A stretch of DNA of 62,608 bases from Microbaculum marinum (GTDB taxonomy: Bacteria; Pseudomonadota; Alphaproteobacteria; Rhizobiales; Tepidamorphaceae), in the NCBI RefSeq assembly GCF_042646165.1, contig NZ_JBHRTC010000026.1, one strand, 5' to 3'. Positions 11,167 through 24,165 of this stretch are shown here, piece by piece. Numbering within the stretch: position 1 is the first letter of the stretch; the number at the start of each line of letters is the position of its first letter. The translations under genes were made by a program, and so were the position numbers. Under the pieces are notes generated by a model. It did no database searches. It was not told the DNA's origin and was given only the letters and a program-made list of their open reading frames with translations.

Positions 11167-11183
11167 CCCGGCCACGTGCCGGG
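11167..11183 (+). terminator. Short hairpin after the HugZ-like gene
   Basis: CCCGGC pairs with GCCGGG around a 5-base loop, 60 bases after the stop. No T run follows, so termination activity is doubtful. Confidence 0.3.
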
Positions 11184-11262
11184 TCGCAGGGCGGCGGCGG
11201 CCGATATCGAAGCGCTTTTGCCGGTCGGCCTGCGGGCCACGAGGACCGGCTGCACGCAGACT

Positions 11263-11281
11263 GTCAACGAAACGGCTTGAC
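11263..11281 (+). promoter_or_regulatory. Inverted repeat GTCAA-N9-TTGAC upstream of pckA
   Basis: A 5-bp inverted repeat with a 9-base spacer lies 67 bases before the pckA start. The right arm could also serve as a -35 box, but no clear -10 follows. It may be an operator for carbon-source control of pckA. Confidence 0.3.
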
Positions 11282-11347
11282 GATCGAGGCCAGCGGGCGG
11301 CCGCCGGACCGGAATGAGCCGACGGAGCGATACGCGGGAGACTGCAG

Positions 11348-12961
<1,614 letters not shown>

Positions 12962-13045
12962 GGCTGCCGCGACCGGCTCCCCGGCAGGAGCCCTTGCCAT
13001 CTCCCGCGGTTGCCGCGATACCCTCGTCTTCCGGAGCGGCGAGCG

Positions 13046-13870
13046 ATGAACGGCGAATTCGACCTTGACGCCTATCTGAAGCGGATCGGCTATGCGGGCG
13101 ACCGGGCCGCGAGCCGGGCGACGCTCGCCGGACTGACGCTCGCCCACGCCCAGGCAATCCCGTTCGAGAGCCTCGATCCGCTGCTCGGCCGCCCGGTCAG
13201 GCTCGACATCGCCTCGCTGCAGGAGAAGCTCGTCGGCGCCTCGCGCGGCGGCTACTGCTTCGAGCACAACGCGCTGCTGCAGCGCGCGCTCGCGGCGCTG
13301 GGGTTCAGCGTGACGGGGCTCGCCGCGCGGGTGGTGATGAACCTGCCGCCCGATACCGTGACGGCGCGCACCCACATGGTGCTGAAGGTCGAGCTTGCGG
13401 ACGGTCCCGCCATCGCCGACGTCGGCTTCGGCGGGATGACGCCAACCGGGCCGCTGCTGCTGCGCACCGGCCTTGTCCAGGGGACGCCGCACGAATCCTT
13501 CAGGCTTGCCGACAGCGACGGCGAATACCGCCTCGACGCCCTGATCGGCGACACCTGGACACCGATCTACCGATTCGACCTGCAGCCGCAGACCACTGCC
13601 GACTACGAAGTGACGAACTTCTATACGTCGACGCATCCCGCCTCGGCGTTTGTCACCCGGCTGATCGCCGCCCGACCGGTCCCCGGCGGCCGCTGGGCGC
13701 TCAGCAACACCTCGCTGGCGCGGCACAGGCTCGGTGGCGAGACCGAGCGGCGCACCCTGTCGAGCGCGGCCGAACTGCGCGACGCGCTCACGGACATATT
13801 CGGCATCGTGCCGCCGGCCGATGCCGGGCTCGAGCCGGCGCTGGCCCGCATCGCAGGCGGCGAGGCGTGA
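13046..13870 (+). CDS. nat: Arylamine N-acetyltransferase
   Basis: 274 aa. It transfers acetyl from acetyl-CoA to arylamines, hydrazines or related compounds. The catalytic triad is visible: Cys71 in SRGGYCFEHN, His110 in ARTHMVL and Asp125 in IADVGFGG. The ATG at 13046 was chosen because the conserved N-terminus (FDLDAYLKRIGY) follows it; earlier in-frame starts give non-conserved sequence. It lies 84 bases after pckA and 18 bases before the GGT-like gene. The natural substrate is unknown. Confidence 0.93.
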   Translation: MNGEFDLDAYLKRIGYAGDRAASRATLAGLTLAHAQAIPFESLDPLLGRPVRLDIASLQEKLVGASRGGYCFEHNALLQRALAALGFSVTGLAARVVMNLPPDTVTARTHMVLKVELADGPAIADVGFGGMTPTGPLLLRTGLVQGTPHESFRLADSDGEYRLDALIGDTWTPIYRFDLQPQTTADYEVTNFYTSTHPASAFVTRLIAARPVPGGRWALSNTSLARHRLGGETERRTLSSAAELRDALTDIFGIVPPADAGLEPALARIAGGEA

Positions 13871-13888
13871 GCCGGTGACCCCGCCGCC

Positions 13889-15374
13889 ATGAGCCAGCGT
13901 CACGGCGCGATCGCGGCGGGCCATCCGCTGACCGTCGAGGCGGGCGCCGAGGTGCTCGCCGAGGGCGGCAACGCGTTCGACGCGGCGATCGCCGCGCTGT
14001 GGATGGCCTGCGTCTGCGAGCCGGTGCTGGCGAGCCCGGGCGGCGGCGGCTTCCTGACCGCGCTGTCGGCCGACCGGCCGGCCGGCGGGCAGAGCCGGGT
14101 ATTTGATTTCTTTCCCGCGACGCCTGCCGCCAGGAGGCGCGAGGACGAGATCGAGTTCGCCGAGATAGAGGTCGACTTCGGCACCGCGCGGCAGGCCTTC
14201 CATGTCGGCGCCGGGGCGAGCGCGGTGCCGGGCTTCGTGCCGGGCCTGTTCGCCGTTCACGAGGCGCTCGGCTCGGTGCCGATGCGGCGGCTCGCCGAGC
14301 CCGCGATCAATGCGGCCAGGACCGGCGTCGAGATCCGGCCGCTGCAGGCCTACCTGCTGCAGGTCGTCGAGCCGATCTGCCGCTGGACCGCCGGCGCCGA
14401 GGCGCTGTTCACCCTCGACGGCAAGCTGCCGCAGGCGGGCGCGGTGATGCGCAACGGCGATCTCGGCGAGGCGATCGACGCGATCGCCCGCGAAGGGCCG
14501 AGGATCGCCACGGAGGGCGAGATCGCCGCGGCGATGGCCTCGGTCTCGACCGATCACGGCGGCCATCTGTCGGCGCAGGATCTCAGGTCGTATGCGGTCG
14601 AGTTGCGCGCCCCGATCCCGATCACCGCGGGCGGCTACGAGGTGCGGCTGAACCCGCCGCCAGCGCTCGGCGGCGCCCTCGTGGCGGCGATGCTGGCGCG
14701 GCTCGACAGCGGCGCGGCGGAGGACCATATCGGGCGCGCCCGGGCCGTCGACGAGGTCGACCGGTTCTGGCGCGAGGCGCCGACGGATCCGGGCCGGCTG
14801 CTCGGCGGCGCGGCACCGCGCCCGGCCCAGGCGACCAGCCGCGGCACCACCCATGTCAGCGTCATCGACCGCCAGGGCAACGCGGCGGCGGCCACCGTGT
14901 CGAACGGCGAGGGCAACGGCCGCCCGGTGCCCGGCTGCGGCTTCATGCTCAACAACATCCTCGGCGAGGACGACCTCAATCCGGACGGCTTCCATCGCTG
15001 GCGGACCGCCACGCGGCTCGGCTCGATGATGGCGCCGTGCGTCGCCGTCCACCGCGACGGCGCGGTGGTGGCGCTGGGATCCGGCGGTTCCAACCGGATC
15101 CGCACGGCGATTTTGCAGGTGATCGCCAACCGCTGCCTCGCCGGCATGCCGATCGCAGAGGCGATCGAGGCGCCGCGCCTGCATGTGGAGCGCGGCCGGC
15201 TCGACTTCGAGGACCTGTTTCCCGGCGGCGTCCGCGAGGCGCTGACGGCGGCGTTCCCGGACCATCTCGCCTGGCCGGAGCGCAACCTCTATTTCGGCGG
15301 NNNNNNNNNNNNNNNNNNNNNNNNNNNNNNNNNNNNGCGACCCCCGCCGCGGCGGCGCCAGCCGCATCGCGTGA
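13889..15374 (+). CDS. ggt: Gamma-glutamyltranspeptidase family protein (spans an assembly gap)
   Basis: Ntn-hydrolase of the gamma-glutamyltransferase family. The N-terminal part has GGNAFDAAIAA and EPVLASPGGGGFL. The autoprocessing/nucleophile region GTTHVSVIDRQGNAAA is near residue 320, and GSGGSNRI is near residue 400. It has no signal peptide, unlike periplasmic Ggt, so it is probably cytoplasmic. A run of 36 N interrupts the gene at 15301. After it, the expected family ending (GDPRRGGASRIA, stop at 15372-15374) is in a different frame from the part before the gap, so the N count is not the true gap length. Substrate is uncertain; glutathione is the default for the family. Confidence 0.85.
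15301..15336. other. Assembly gap (36 N) inside the GGT-like gene
   Basis: Unknown bases. The coding frame changes across the gap, showing that its real length differs from 36 by something other than a multiple of three. Confidence 0.95.
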
Positions 15375-15441
15375 GGCCGGCGCGGATGACGGCGGCAGGC
15401 CGCCGCGGTAGCCTGCGCGCGGCGACGTCAGGGAGGACAGC

Positions 15442-16116
15442 ATGAGCGCAGCCGCCGACCGCCCCGCGATGGTGCCTCTCGATTTTCGCGAACGCGACCC
15501 GGCCGAGATGGCGGCGCGCGCCCGCGATTTCCGCGCCCTGATGGCGCGGCGGCGCACGGTGCGCGAGTTCGCCGACCGGCCGGTGCCTGCCGCGCTGATC
15601 GAGGACTGCGTCATGACGGCGGCCTCGGCGCCGTCGGGCGCCAACCAGCAGCCCTGGCACTTCACCATGATCGGCGATGCCGCCGTGAAGTCGCGGATCC
15701 GCCGGGCCGCGGAGGCGGAAGAGCGCGAGTTCTACGCCGGACGGGCCGGCGCGGAGTGGCTGGGGGCGCTGGCGCCGCTGGGAACCGACGCCGACAAGCC
15801 GTTCCTGGAGACCGCGCCGTGGCTGATCGCGGTGTTCGGCGCCCGCTGGGGGATAGAGGGCGGACGCCGCATCAAGCACTACTACGTGCCGGAATCGGTG
15901 GGCATCGCCGTCGGCCTGCTGATCGCCGCCCTGCACAACGCCGGCCTGGCGACGCTCACCCATACACCGGCGCCGATGGGGTTTCTCAACCAGATCTGCG
16001 GCCGGCCCGACAACGAGAAGCCCTACGTGCTCGTCGTCGCCGGATACCCCGCGGCCGGATGCGCCGTGCCCGATATTTCCCGCAAGACGGCGACCCAGAT
16101 CGCGACCAAACTTTGA
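15442..16116 (+). CDS. Nitroreductase-family flavoprotein
   Basis: 224 aa, typical of FMN-dependent nitroreductase-fold enzymes. FMN-contacting motifs are RRRTVREFADRPVP near residue 38 and ASAPSGANQQPWHF near residue 62. The C-terminal PVLVVAGYP-like strand (YVLVVAGYPAAG) is present. The sequence style (RDFRALMARRRTVREF, SAPSGANQQPW) resembles the BluB/iodotyrosine-deiodinase-like branch more than classical NfsA/NfsB, but the substrate cannot be fixed. The ATG at 15442 follows GGGAGGACAGC. Last gene of the plus-strand group that begins with the HugZ-like gene. Confidence 0.88.
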   Translation: MSAAADRPAMVPLDFRERDPAEMAARARDFRALMARRRTVREFADRPVPAALIEDCVMTAASAPSGANQQPWHFTMIGDAAVKSRIRRAAEAEEREFYAGRAGAEWLGALAPLGTDADKPFLETAPWLIAVFGARWGIEGGRRIKHYYVPESVGIAVGLLIAALHNAGLATLTHTPAPMGFLNQICGRPDNEKPYVLVVAGYPAAGCAVPDISRKTATQIATKL

Positions 16117-16231
16117 CATCAAAATAATCGGAGCGATTGCCACTTTTGGCCCGAAGGCGGTTTCCCGGCACGGCAAAGTCACTGTAGATTGCCGGTGCAT
16201 TGGGAATCATCCGTGGGCTCGGGAGGATTGA

Positions 16232-17899
16232 ATGGGGCTTTGGACCAACCGCGCGGGGGCAGGCTGCCTGGGGTTGACCGTGGCAATGTGCTTCGCCGGC
16301 GTCGCCACTGCTCAGGACAGCAAGCAGGGCAGCAGCCAGAGCGACAAGCCGGCAGCTCCCGCTGTCGTCGTCGAAGCCGTCAGGAACCAGGAGATAACCA
16401 AGTCGACGCAATTCGTCGGCCGCGTCCAGGCGATCCAGCAGACCGATCTGAAGGCGCGCGTCGAGGGCTTCCTGGAGTCGGTCGAGTTCAAGGAAGGCGC
16501 GATGGTCAAGAGCGGCGAGCAGCTCTACCAGATCGAGACCGGGCCCTACGAGGCGGCGCTGGCCGGCGCCCAGGCCTCGCTCGCCTCCGGCAAGGCCTCG
16601 CTGGCCGGCACCCAGGCGCGGCTGCAGGACGCCGACCTGACGCTGGAGCGGCAGACGACGCTTCTGAAGTCCAACACCGTCTCCCAGGCCGCGGTGGACA
16701 AGGCGCAGGCCGACCGCGACCAGGCCTACGCCGACGTGCAGAACTCGCAGGCCCAGATCGCCGAGGCCAATGCGCAGATCCAGACGGCGCAGCTGAACCT
16801 CTCCTACACCAAGGTGATCTCGCCGATCGACGGGCGCATCGGCAAGACGAACTACACGCTGGGCAACCTCGTCGGCCCCTCATCCGGCACGCTTTCGACA
16901 GTGGTCCAGATGGACCCAATGCGGGTCGTCTTCTCGATTTCGGATCGCGACTACGTGAACGTCGTCGAATCCGTCCAGGGCGGCGCCCCGGCGGACGCCA
17001 GCGACGGCACGGGCGCACAGAACGCCGCGACGGCGCCCTCGGGCGCAGCGGATGCGAGCGGCTCGGGGTCCGCCGGCAGCGCTGCAGCGGGCACCGAGAG
17101 CCCGACCTCCGGCACCTCGGGTTCGGACGCCTCCAGCGCCGCCTCGTCCGGCTCCAGCACCGCCGCTGCGGGCACCGGCGGCGCAGATGCCGACGGCACG
17201 GCCGAGGGTTCCGCCGCTCCGGCTCCCGCCACGTCCGCTCCGGCCACATCCGCTCCCGCCACGTCGGACGATACGGCGAGCGCGGGCGCGTCGACTGCAA
17301 CCACCGCGACCGCAGACACCGCCGACGGTGCCGCGGGCACCGATGCGGCATCCTCCGAGGCCCCCGTCGCGGAAACGAAGGGGGGCACGCCGGTCGCCCC
17401 GGACCAGGACGTGAACAAGGCGCTGGCTGCCGAGGCCGCCGCCATGGACACGCCGAACACGGATGTGCGGAACGACTTCGTCCCGACGCTGATCCTGCCG
17501 AACGGCCAGCCCTACAGCGACAAGGGCAAGATCTCCTTCATCGACAACGAGGTCGATCCCAACACCGGCACCATCGCGGTGTACGCGGACTTCCCCAACA
17601 AGCAGTTCGTGCTCGTTCCGGGTCAGTTCGTCACGGTCAACGTCGCCGTCGGCGAGGCGAAGTCGATGCCCGTCGTTCCCGCCGGCGCGGTCCTGCAGGA
17701 CAAGCAGGGGCCGTACGTGCTCGTCGTCGACAAGGACAATCGCGCCCAGATCCAGCGGATCGAGACGGCGGAGAAGATGCAGACCGGCTGGGCCGTCTCG
17801 GCCGGCCTCACGCAGGGCCAGATAATCATCGTCGACGGCATCCAGAAGGTTCAACCCGGCATGGTCGTCAATCCGCAGACTGCCAAGCCCGCGAGCTGA
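16232..17899 (+). CDS. RND efflux periplasmic adaptor with a large low-complexity insertion
   Basis: Membrane fusion protein of the AcrA/MexA type, 555 aa against the usual 370-400. It has a signal peptide (1-27, cleavage after ATA), then lipoyl-type halves (about 60-105 and 190-215) flanking an alpha hairpin (106-189) rich in Ala/Gln repeats. The beta barrel starts at about 228 (PMRVVFSISDRDYV) and is interrupted at about 250-410 by Ala, Ser, Thr, Gly and Pro, including three consecutive PATSA-like units. The barrel resumes at FVPTLILPNGQPYSDKG. The insertion replaces a short loop in AcrA. The frame is open throughout, so it is not a frameshift. It starts 6 bases before the pump gene's neighbouring unit and is cotranscribed with it. 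No outer membrane channel gene is in the window. Confidence 0.93.
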   Translation: MGLWTNRAGAGCLGLTVAMCFAGVATAQDSKQGSSQSDKPAAPAVVVEAVRNQEITKSTQFVGRVQAIQQTDLKARVEGFLESVEFKEGAMVKSGEQLYQIETGPYEAALAGAQASLASGKASLAGTQARLQDADLTLERQTTLLKSNTVSQAAVDKAQADRDQAYADVQNSQAQIAEANAQIQTAQLNLSYTKVISPIDGRIGKTNYTLGNLVGPSSGTLSTVVQMDPMRVVFSISDRDYVNVVESVQGGAPADASDGTGAQNAATAPSGAADASGSGSAGSAAAGTESPTSGTSGSDASSAASSGSSTAAAGTGGADADGTAEGSAAPAPATSAPATSAPATSDDTASAGASTATTATADTADGAAGTDAASSEAPVAETKGGTPVAPDQDVNKALAAEAAAMDTPNTDVRNDFVPTLILPNGQPYSDKGKISFIDNEVDPNTGTIAVYADFPNKQFVLVPGQFVTVNVAVGEAKSMPVVPAGAVLQDKQGPYVLVVDKDNRAQIQRIETAEKMQTGWAVSAGLTQGQIIIVDGIQKVQPGMVVNPQTAKPAS

Positions 17900-17905
17900 C
17901 GCCCC

Positions 17906-20900
17906 ATGTTCTCATCCGTCTTCATCGAGCGGCCACGCCTGGCGATGGTCGTGGCCATCGTCATCACCCTGGTCGGCGCCATCGCGATCACCGTGATTCC
18001 GGTGGCGCAGTATCCCAACATCACGCCGCCGGTGGTGCAGGTCTCGGCGACCTATCCCGGCGCCGACGCCGAAACGATCGCCGAGACGGTGGCCGCCCCG
18101 ATCGAGGAGCAGGTCAACGGCGTCGAGAACATGATCTACATGTCCTCGACCAGCGCGTCGGTCGGCACCTACACGCTCAGCGTCTCCTTCGACATCGGCA
18201 CCGACCCCGACATCGCGCAGGTCAACGTGCAGAACCGCCTGCAGGCGGCGCTGCCGCTGCTGCCGCAGAGCGTCACCGACCTCGGCGTCACCGTCACCAC
18301 GCAGCAGCCGAGCTTCCTGCTGATCGTCAACATCTTCTCGCCCAACGAGACCTACGACGGCCTGTTCCTGTCGAACTTCACGACGATCAACGTCCAGGAC
18401 CCGATCGCCCGCGTCCAGGGCGTCGGCAGCGCCTCGATCCTCGGCGAACTCGACTATTCGATGCGCATCTGGATGGACCCCATCCGCATGGCGGCGCTGT
18501 CGATCTCGCCGCAGGACGTCTACAACGCCATCTCGGAACAGAACATCCAGGCCGCCGTCGGCCAGATCGGCGCCCCTCCGATCGCCAACCAGCAGGTTCT
18601 TCAGTACAACATCACGGCCGAGGGCCGGCTGGTGAACACCGACCAGTTCGGCAACATCGTGGTGCGCACCAATTCCGACGGCGGCATCGTGCGCGTGCGC
18701 GACATCGCCCGGATCGAACTGGGCGCACAGAGCTACGCGGCCACCAGCCAGCTGAACGGCAAGCCGGCGGCGACGCTGGCGATCTACCAGTCGGCCAACG
18801 CCAACGCGCTCGGCGTCGCCAACGGCGTCCGCGCCGAGCTCGAGAAGCTGAAGTCGCGCTTCCCCGACGACGTCGACTACGTGGTCACCTACGACTCGAC
18901 CGCCTTCGTGACGGCGACGATCCACGAGATCATCATGACGCTGGTGCTGACCGGCTTCATCGTGCTGGCCGTCGTGTTCATCTTCCTGCAGGACCTGCGG
19001 GCGACGCTGATACCGGCGCTGACGATCCCGGTGTCGCTGGTCGGCACCTTCGCCATCCTGCTGGCGCTGGGCTTCTCCGCCAACACCATCACGCTGTTCG
19101 CGATCATCCTGGCCATCGGCCTGGTGGTCGACGACGCGATCGTCGTGGTGGAGAACGTCCAGCGCATCATGGAGGAGGAACCAGGCACCACCGCCAAGGA
19201 GGCGGCGCACCGGTCGATGCGCCAGGTCACCGGCCCGATCATCGCCACCACGCTGGTGCTGATCGCCGTGTTCGCGCCGGTCGGCTTCCTGCCCGGCATC
19301 ACCGGCGAGCTCTACCGGCAGTTCGCCGTGACGATCTGCGCGGCGGTGTCGCTGTCGGCCCTGAACGCCCTGACGCTCAGCCCGGCCCTGTGCGCCGTCG
19401 TGCTGCGGCCGCCGCGCGAGGCGCGCGGGCCGTTCCGCTGGTTCAACGTCGGCCTCGACAAGGTCCGCAACCGCTACACCGGCCTGGTCGGGGCGATCGC
19501 GCGGCGCTCGCTGATCGCCGGCGTGATCATCCTGGCGGTCGGGCTTGGCGCCGGCTACCTGTTCAAGATCACCCCGACCGGCTTCATCCCCACCGAGGAC
19601 CAGGGCGCGCTGTTCGTCAACATCCAGCTGCCCGACGCGGCCTCGCAGCCGCGCACCCAGCAGGTGGTGAACCAGGTGGAGCAGATCGCCAAGCAGACGC
19701 CGGGCGTCTCCGACGTCATCACGGTGAACGGCTACTCGCTGCTGTCGGGCGCCTCGGCCTCGAACACCGCGCTGGCGGTGGTCGTGTTCAAGCCGTGGGA
19801 CGAGCGCACGACGCCGGAGACGAGCCTGAAGGGCATCTACACCTCGCTCAGCAACGCCTATTCGCAGATCGCCGAGGCCGACATCCTGGCGTTCCCGCCG
19901 CCGGCCATTCCCGGCATCGGCGCGACCGGCGGCTTCGACATGCAGCTCGAGGCTCTCGGCGGCCAGTCGCCCGAGGAGTTGGCCTCGGTGATGCAGTCCT
20001 TCGTCGTCGCCGCCAACGGCGACCCGTCGATCGACCGCGCCTACTCGACCTTTTCGGCCAGCGTGCCGACGCTGCTGCTGAACGTCGACCGCGACAAGGC
20101 GCAGAGCCTGAAGGTGCCGGTATCGACGCTGTTCCAGACCCTCGGCGCGCAGCTCGGCTCGCTCTACGTCAACGACTTCAACGCCTACGGGCGCACCTAC
20201 CAGGTCAACCTCGCCGCCGACGAGCAGTACCGTACAGAGATCCAGGACGTCCTGAACCTGTACGTGCGCAATCAGGACGGCCGGATGGTGCCGGTGCGGA
20301 CGCTTGCCACCATCGAGCCGGACCTCGCGCCCACCCTGGTGATGCGCTACAACAACTTCGCCTCGGCAACCATCAACGGCTCCACCGCGGCCGGCTATTC
20401 GTCGGGCCAGACGATCACCGCGCTCGAGGAACTCGCGGCGAAGAACCTGCCGGAGGGCTACAGCTACGAATGGTCCGGCCTGACCTACCAGGAGGTGACG
20501 GCCGGCGGCCAGGTCGGCATGATCTTCGCGCTGGCGATCATCTTCGGCTACCTGTTCCTGGTCGGCCAATACGAGAGCTGGGCGATCCCGTTCGCGGTCA
20601 TCACGTCGGTGGCCGTGGCGGTGCTCGGCGCCATCGCGACGATCGCCTATGTCGGCATCGCCAACAACATCTACTGCCAGATCGGCATGGTGCTGCTGAT
20701 AGGACTGGCGGCGAAGAACGCGATCCTGATCGTCGAGTTCTCCAAGGAACAGCGCGAAGCCGGCAAGACACTGGTCGAGGCGGCGATGGAGGGCGCCCAC
20801 ATGCGCTTCCGGGCCGTCCTGATGACGGCGATCGCCTTCGTGCTCGGCGTCGTGCCGCTGGTGCTGGCCAGCGGCGCCGGCGCGGCAAGCCGCATCTCGA

Positions 20901-21076
20901 TGGGCTTCACCGTGCTGGGCGGCATGGCGGCGGCGACGTTCTTCGGCATCATCCTGATCCCCGGCCTCTACGTGATGTTCGAATGGGTGGCCGAGCACCT
21001 GTCGGGCAAGCGCCGGCGTGAGGCCCGCGAGGCGGCGGCCGCGAACGCGGGCGCGGGCGGCACGGCGGCGGAGTAG
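17906..21076 (+). CDS. RND multidrug efflux permease, HAE-1 family
   Basis: Proton-driven inner-membrane pump like AcrB/MexB, 1056 aa. It begins MFSSVFIERPRLAMVVAIVI, the normal amphipathic start plus TM1. The proton relay motif GLVVDDAIVVVENVQR holds the paired Asp of TM4. Porter-domain hallmarks such as PTGFIPTEDQGALFVNIQLP are present. The C-terminal half has the matching TM set, ending with an Ala/Gly-rich tail. It starts 6 bases after the adaptor. The exported compounds cannot be told from sequence, and it must borrow an outer membrane factor encoded elsewhere. Confidence 0.95.
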   Translation: MFSSVFIERPRLAMVVAIVITLVGAIAITVIPVAQYPNITPPVVQVSATYPGADAETIAETVAAPIEEQVNGVENMIYMSSTSASVGTYTLSVSFDIGTDPDIAQVNVQNRLQAALPLLPQSVTDLGVTVTTQQPSFLLIVNIFSPNETYDGLFLSNFTTINVQDPIARVQGVGSASILGELDYSMRIWMDPIRMAALSISPQDVYNAISEQNIQAAVGQIGAPPIANQQVLQYNITAEGRLVNTDQFGNIVVRTNSDGGIVRVRDIARIELGAQSYAATSQLNGKPAATLAIYQSANANALGVANGVRAELEKLKSRFPDDVDYVVTYDSTAFVTATIHEIIMTLVLTGFIVLAVVFIFLQDLRATLIPALTIPVSLVGTFAILLALGFSANTITLFAIILAIGLVVDDAIVVVENVQRIMEEEPGTTAKEAAHRSMRQVTGPIIATTLVLIAVFAPVGFLPGITGELYRQFAVTICAAVSLSALNALTLSPALCAVVLRPPREARGPFRWFNVGLDKVRNRYTGLVGAIARRSLIAGVIILAVGLGAGYLFKITPTGFIPTEDQGALFVNIQLPDAASQPRTQQVVNQVEQIAKQTPGVSDVITVNGYSLLSGASASNTALAVVVFKPWDERTTPETSLKGIYTSLSNAYSQIAEADILAFPPPAIPGIGATGGFDMQLEALGGQSPEELASVMQSFVVAANGDPSIDRAYSTFSASVPTLLLNVDRDKAQSLKVPVSTLFQTLGAQLGSLYVNDFNAYGRTYQVNLAADEQYRTEIQDVLNLYVRNQDGRMVPVRTLATIEPDLAPTLVMRYNNFASATINGSTAAGYSSGQTITALEELAAKNLPEGYSYEWSGLTYQEVTAGGQVGMIFALAIIFGYLFLVGQYESWAIPFAVITSVAVAVLGAIATIAYVGIANNIYCQIGMVLLIGLAAKNAILIVEFSKEQREAGKTLVEAAMEGAHMRFRAVLMTAIAFVLGVVPLVLASGAGAASRISMGFTVLGGMAAATFFGIILIPGLYVMFEWVAEHLSGKRRREAREAAAANAGAGGTAAE

Positions 21077-21174
21077 CCGCCGGACGCGTGACCGCGCGCC
21101 GGGGCGCGCATATGATTGCGGCGGGCGGCCGGCCGGGACAATAGCGGCCGCCGGAGCCGGAACGCGCCCGACCC

Positions 21175-21933
21175 ATGAACGATCCAGCAAGAGTCCTGTC
21201 TTGCCTCGCCCTTGCCCTGACGTTCGTCTCCTGTGCACCGGCGGCAGCGGCCGATCTCTACGCCGCACAGACCCTCGTCACCGGGCAGGGCCCCGAGAGC
21301 CGCGCCGCCGGCTTCGCCCAGTGCCTTCGCGAGGTGCTGGTCAAGGTTTCGGGCAATCCCCGCCTTGCCGACGAGCCGGCCGTGGCGGCGCTCGCGGAGG
21401 GAGCCGGTGACCTGGTCGCCGGCTTCACCTACCGCGACCGCATGGCCGGGATTCCGGTGCACGACGAGCAGGGCTCGCGCGACCGGCCGCACGTCCTCAC
21501 CGTCGCCTTCGACCCCGGCCGCGTCGACCGGGCACTGCGCGACCTCGGCAGCGAACCGTGGCCCGAGCCGCGGCCCGTCCTGGACATGCGCGTGGACGTG
21601 CGCAACGGAACGTCCGGCTTTTCCCTGACGGCCGATGCGGACCGCGGCCGCGACATGCGCGGGGCACTGGAGGCGGCGGCGGAGCGCTACGGCATGGACG
21701 TCAGGCTGCCGGAATCGAACGGGGCTGGCCCCGCGGCCCTGCCGCTGACCGGCACCCTCGTCTGGCAGCCGGACACGCTCGGCTGGGCGGCACGGTGGCA
21801 CCTCGACGACGGCGGGCGGGGCCACGACTGGGCAATCCGCGACGTCAGCTTCGATGCCGCGTTCCGCAGCGCGATCGGCGGCGCCGCGCAGATCCTGTCT
21901 GGAAACGGCGCCCCGGTACAGACGGCGCGGTGA
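21175..21933 (+). CDS. DUF2066-containing exported protein
   Basis: 252 aa with an N-terminal signal peptide (about 1-26, ending APAAAA). The region LVTGQGPESRAAGFAQCLREVLVKVSG matches the start of the DUF2066 family, whose members are periplasmic or membrane proteins of unknown function found in many proteobacteria. No enzyme motif is visible. It follows the pump by 98 bases and lies just before the 44-bp repeat array. Confidence 0.8.
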   Translation: MNDPARVLSCLALALTFVSCAPAAAADLYAAQTLVTGQGPESRAAGFAQCLREVLVKVSGNPRLADEPAVAALAEGAGDLVAGFTYRDRMAGIPVHDEQGSRDRPHVLTVAFDPGRVDRALRDLGSEPWPEPRPVLDMRVDVRNGTSGFSLTADADRGRDMRGALEAAAERYGMDVRLPESNGAGPAALPLTGTLVWQPDTLGWAARWHLDDGGRGHDWAIRDVSFDAAFRSAIGGAAQILSGNGAPVQTAR

Positions 21934-21981
21934 AGCCGGCGCCGCCGGCCGCGCTCCCTCCCCGCCGAGACTATTCTGCAT

Positions 21982-22319
21982 CCTGGTCGCTCGCTGCGCT
22001 CGCTCCTCGCCGGGTAATTCCTGGTCCCGGTCGCTCGCTGCGCTCGCTCATCGCCGGGTAATTCCTGGTCCCGGTCGCTCGCTGCGCTCGCTCATCGCCG
22101 GGTAATTCCTGGTCCCGGTCGCTCGCTGCGCTCGCTCATCGCCGGGTAATTCCTGGTCCCGGGCGCTCGCTGCGCTCGCTCCTCGCCGGGTGATTCCTGG
22201 TCCCGGTCGCTCGCTGCGCTCGCTCCTCGCCGGGCGATTCCTGGTCCCGGTCGCTCGCTGCGCTCGCTCCTCGCCGGGCGATTCCTGGTCCCGGTCGCTC
22301 GCTGCGCTCGCTCCTCGCC
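21982..22319. repeat. Minisatellite, 44-bp unit, about 7.7 copies
   Basis: Eight copies of the core CGCTCGCTGCGCTCGCTC occur at exact 44-base spacing (for example GGTCCCGG at 22023 and 22067). Units differ at a few positions: TCATCG or TCCTCG, and GGGTAATTCC, GGGTGATTCC or GGGCGATTCC. The core contains short inverted repeats (GCGAGCG/CGCTCGC). The period is not a multiple of three, so it cannot code a repeating peptide in one frame. The array ends 46 bases before the lepA start, so the lepA promoter must lie within or beyond it. Confidence 0.95.
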
Positions 22320-22365
22320 TCTTGTTGTGCTTCCCTCCCCGGAAAACCGGTGCTATCAGCCCGCC

Positions 22366-24165
<1,800 letters not shown>

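Noticed and set aside
16113..16141. Sigma-70 promoter TTGACA before the efflux operon
   Set aside because: The -35 is good and overlaps the nitroreductase stop, but no acceptable -10 box follows at 16-18 bases.
17912..21268. 1118-codon minus-strand open frame
   Set aside because: Antisense shadow of the RND pump gene.
21982..22319. Possible CRISPR array
   Set aside because: Repeats are directly adjacent with no unique spacers, and units differ by drift; it is a minisatellite.
22048..22320. Minus-strand peptide with repeating SERSERPGPG
   Set aside because: The 44-bp period forces frame changes between units, and it continues into the antisense of lepA.
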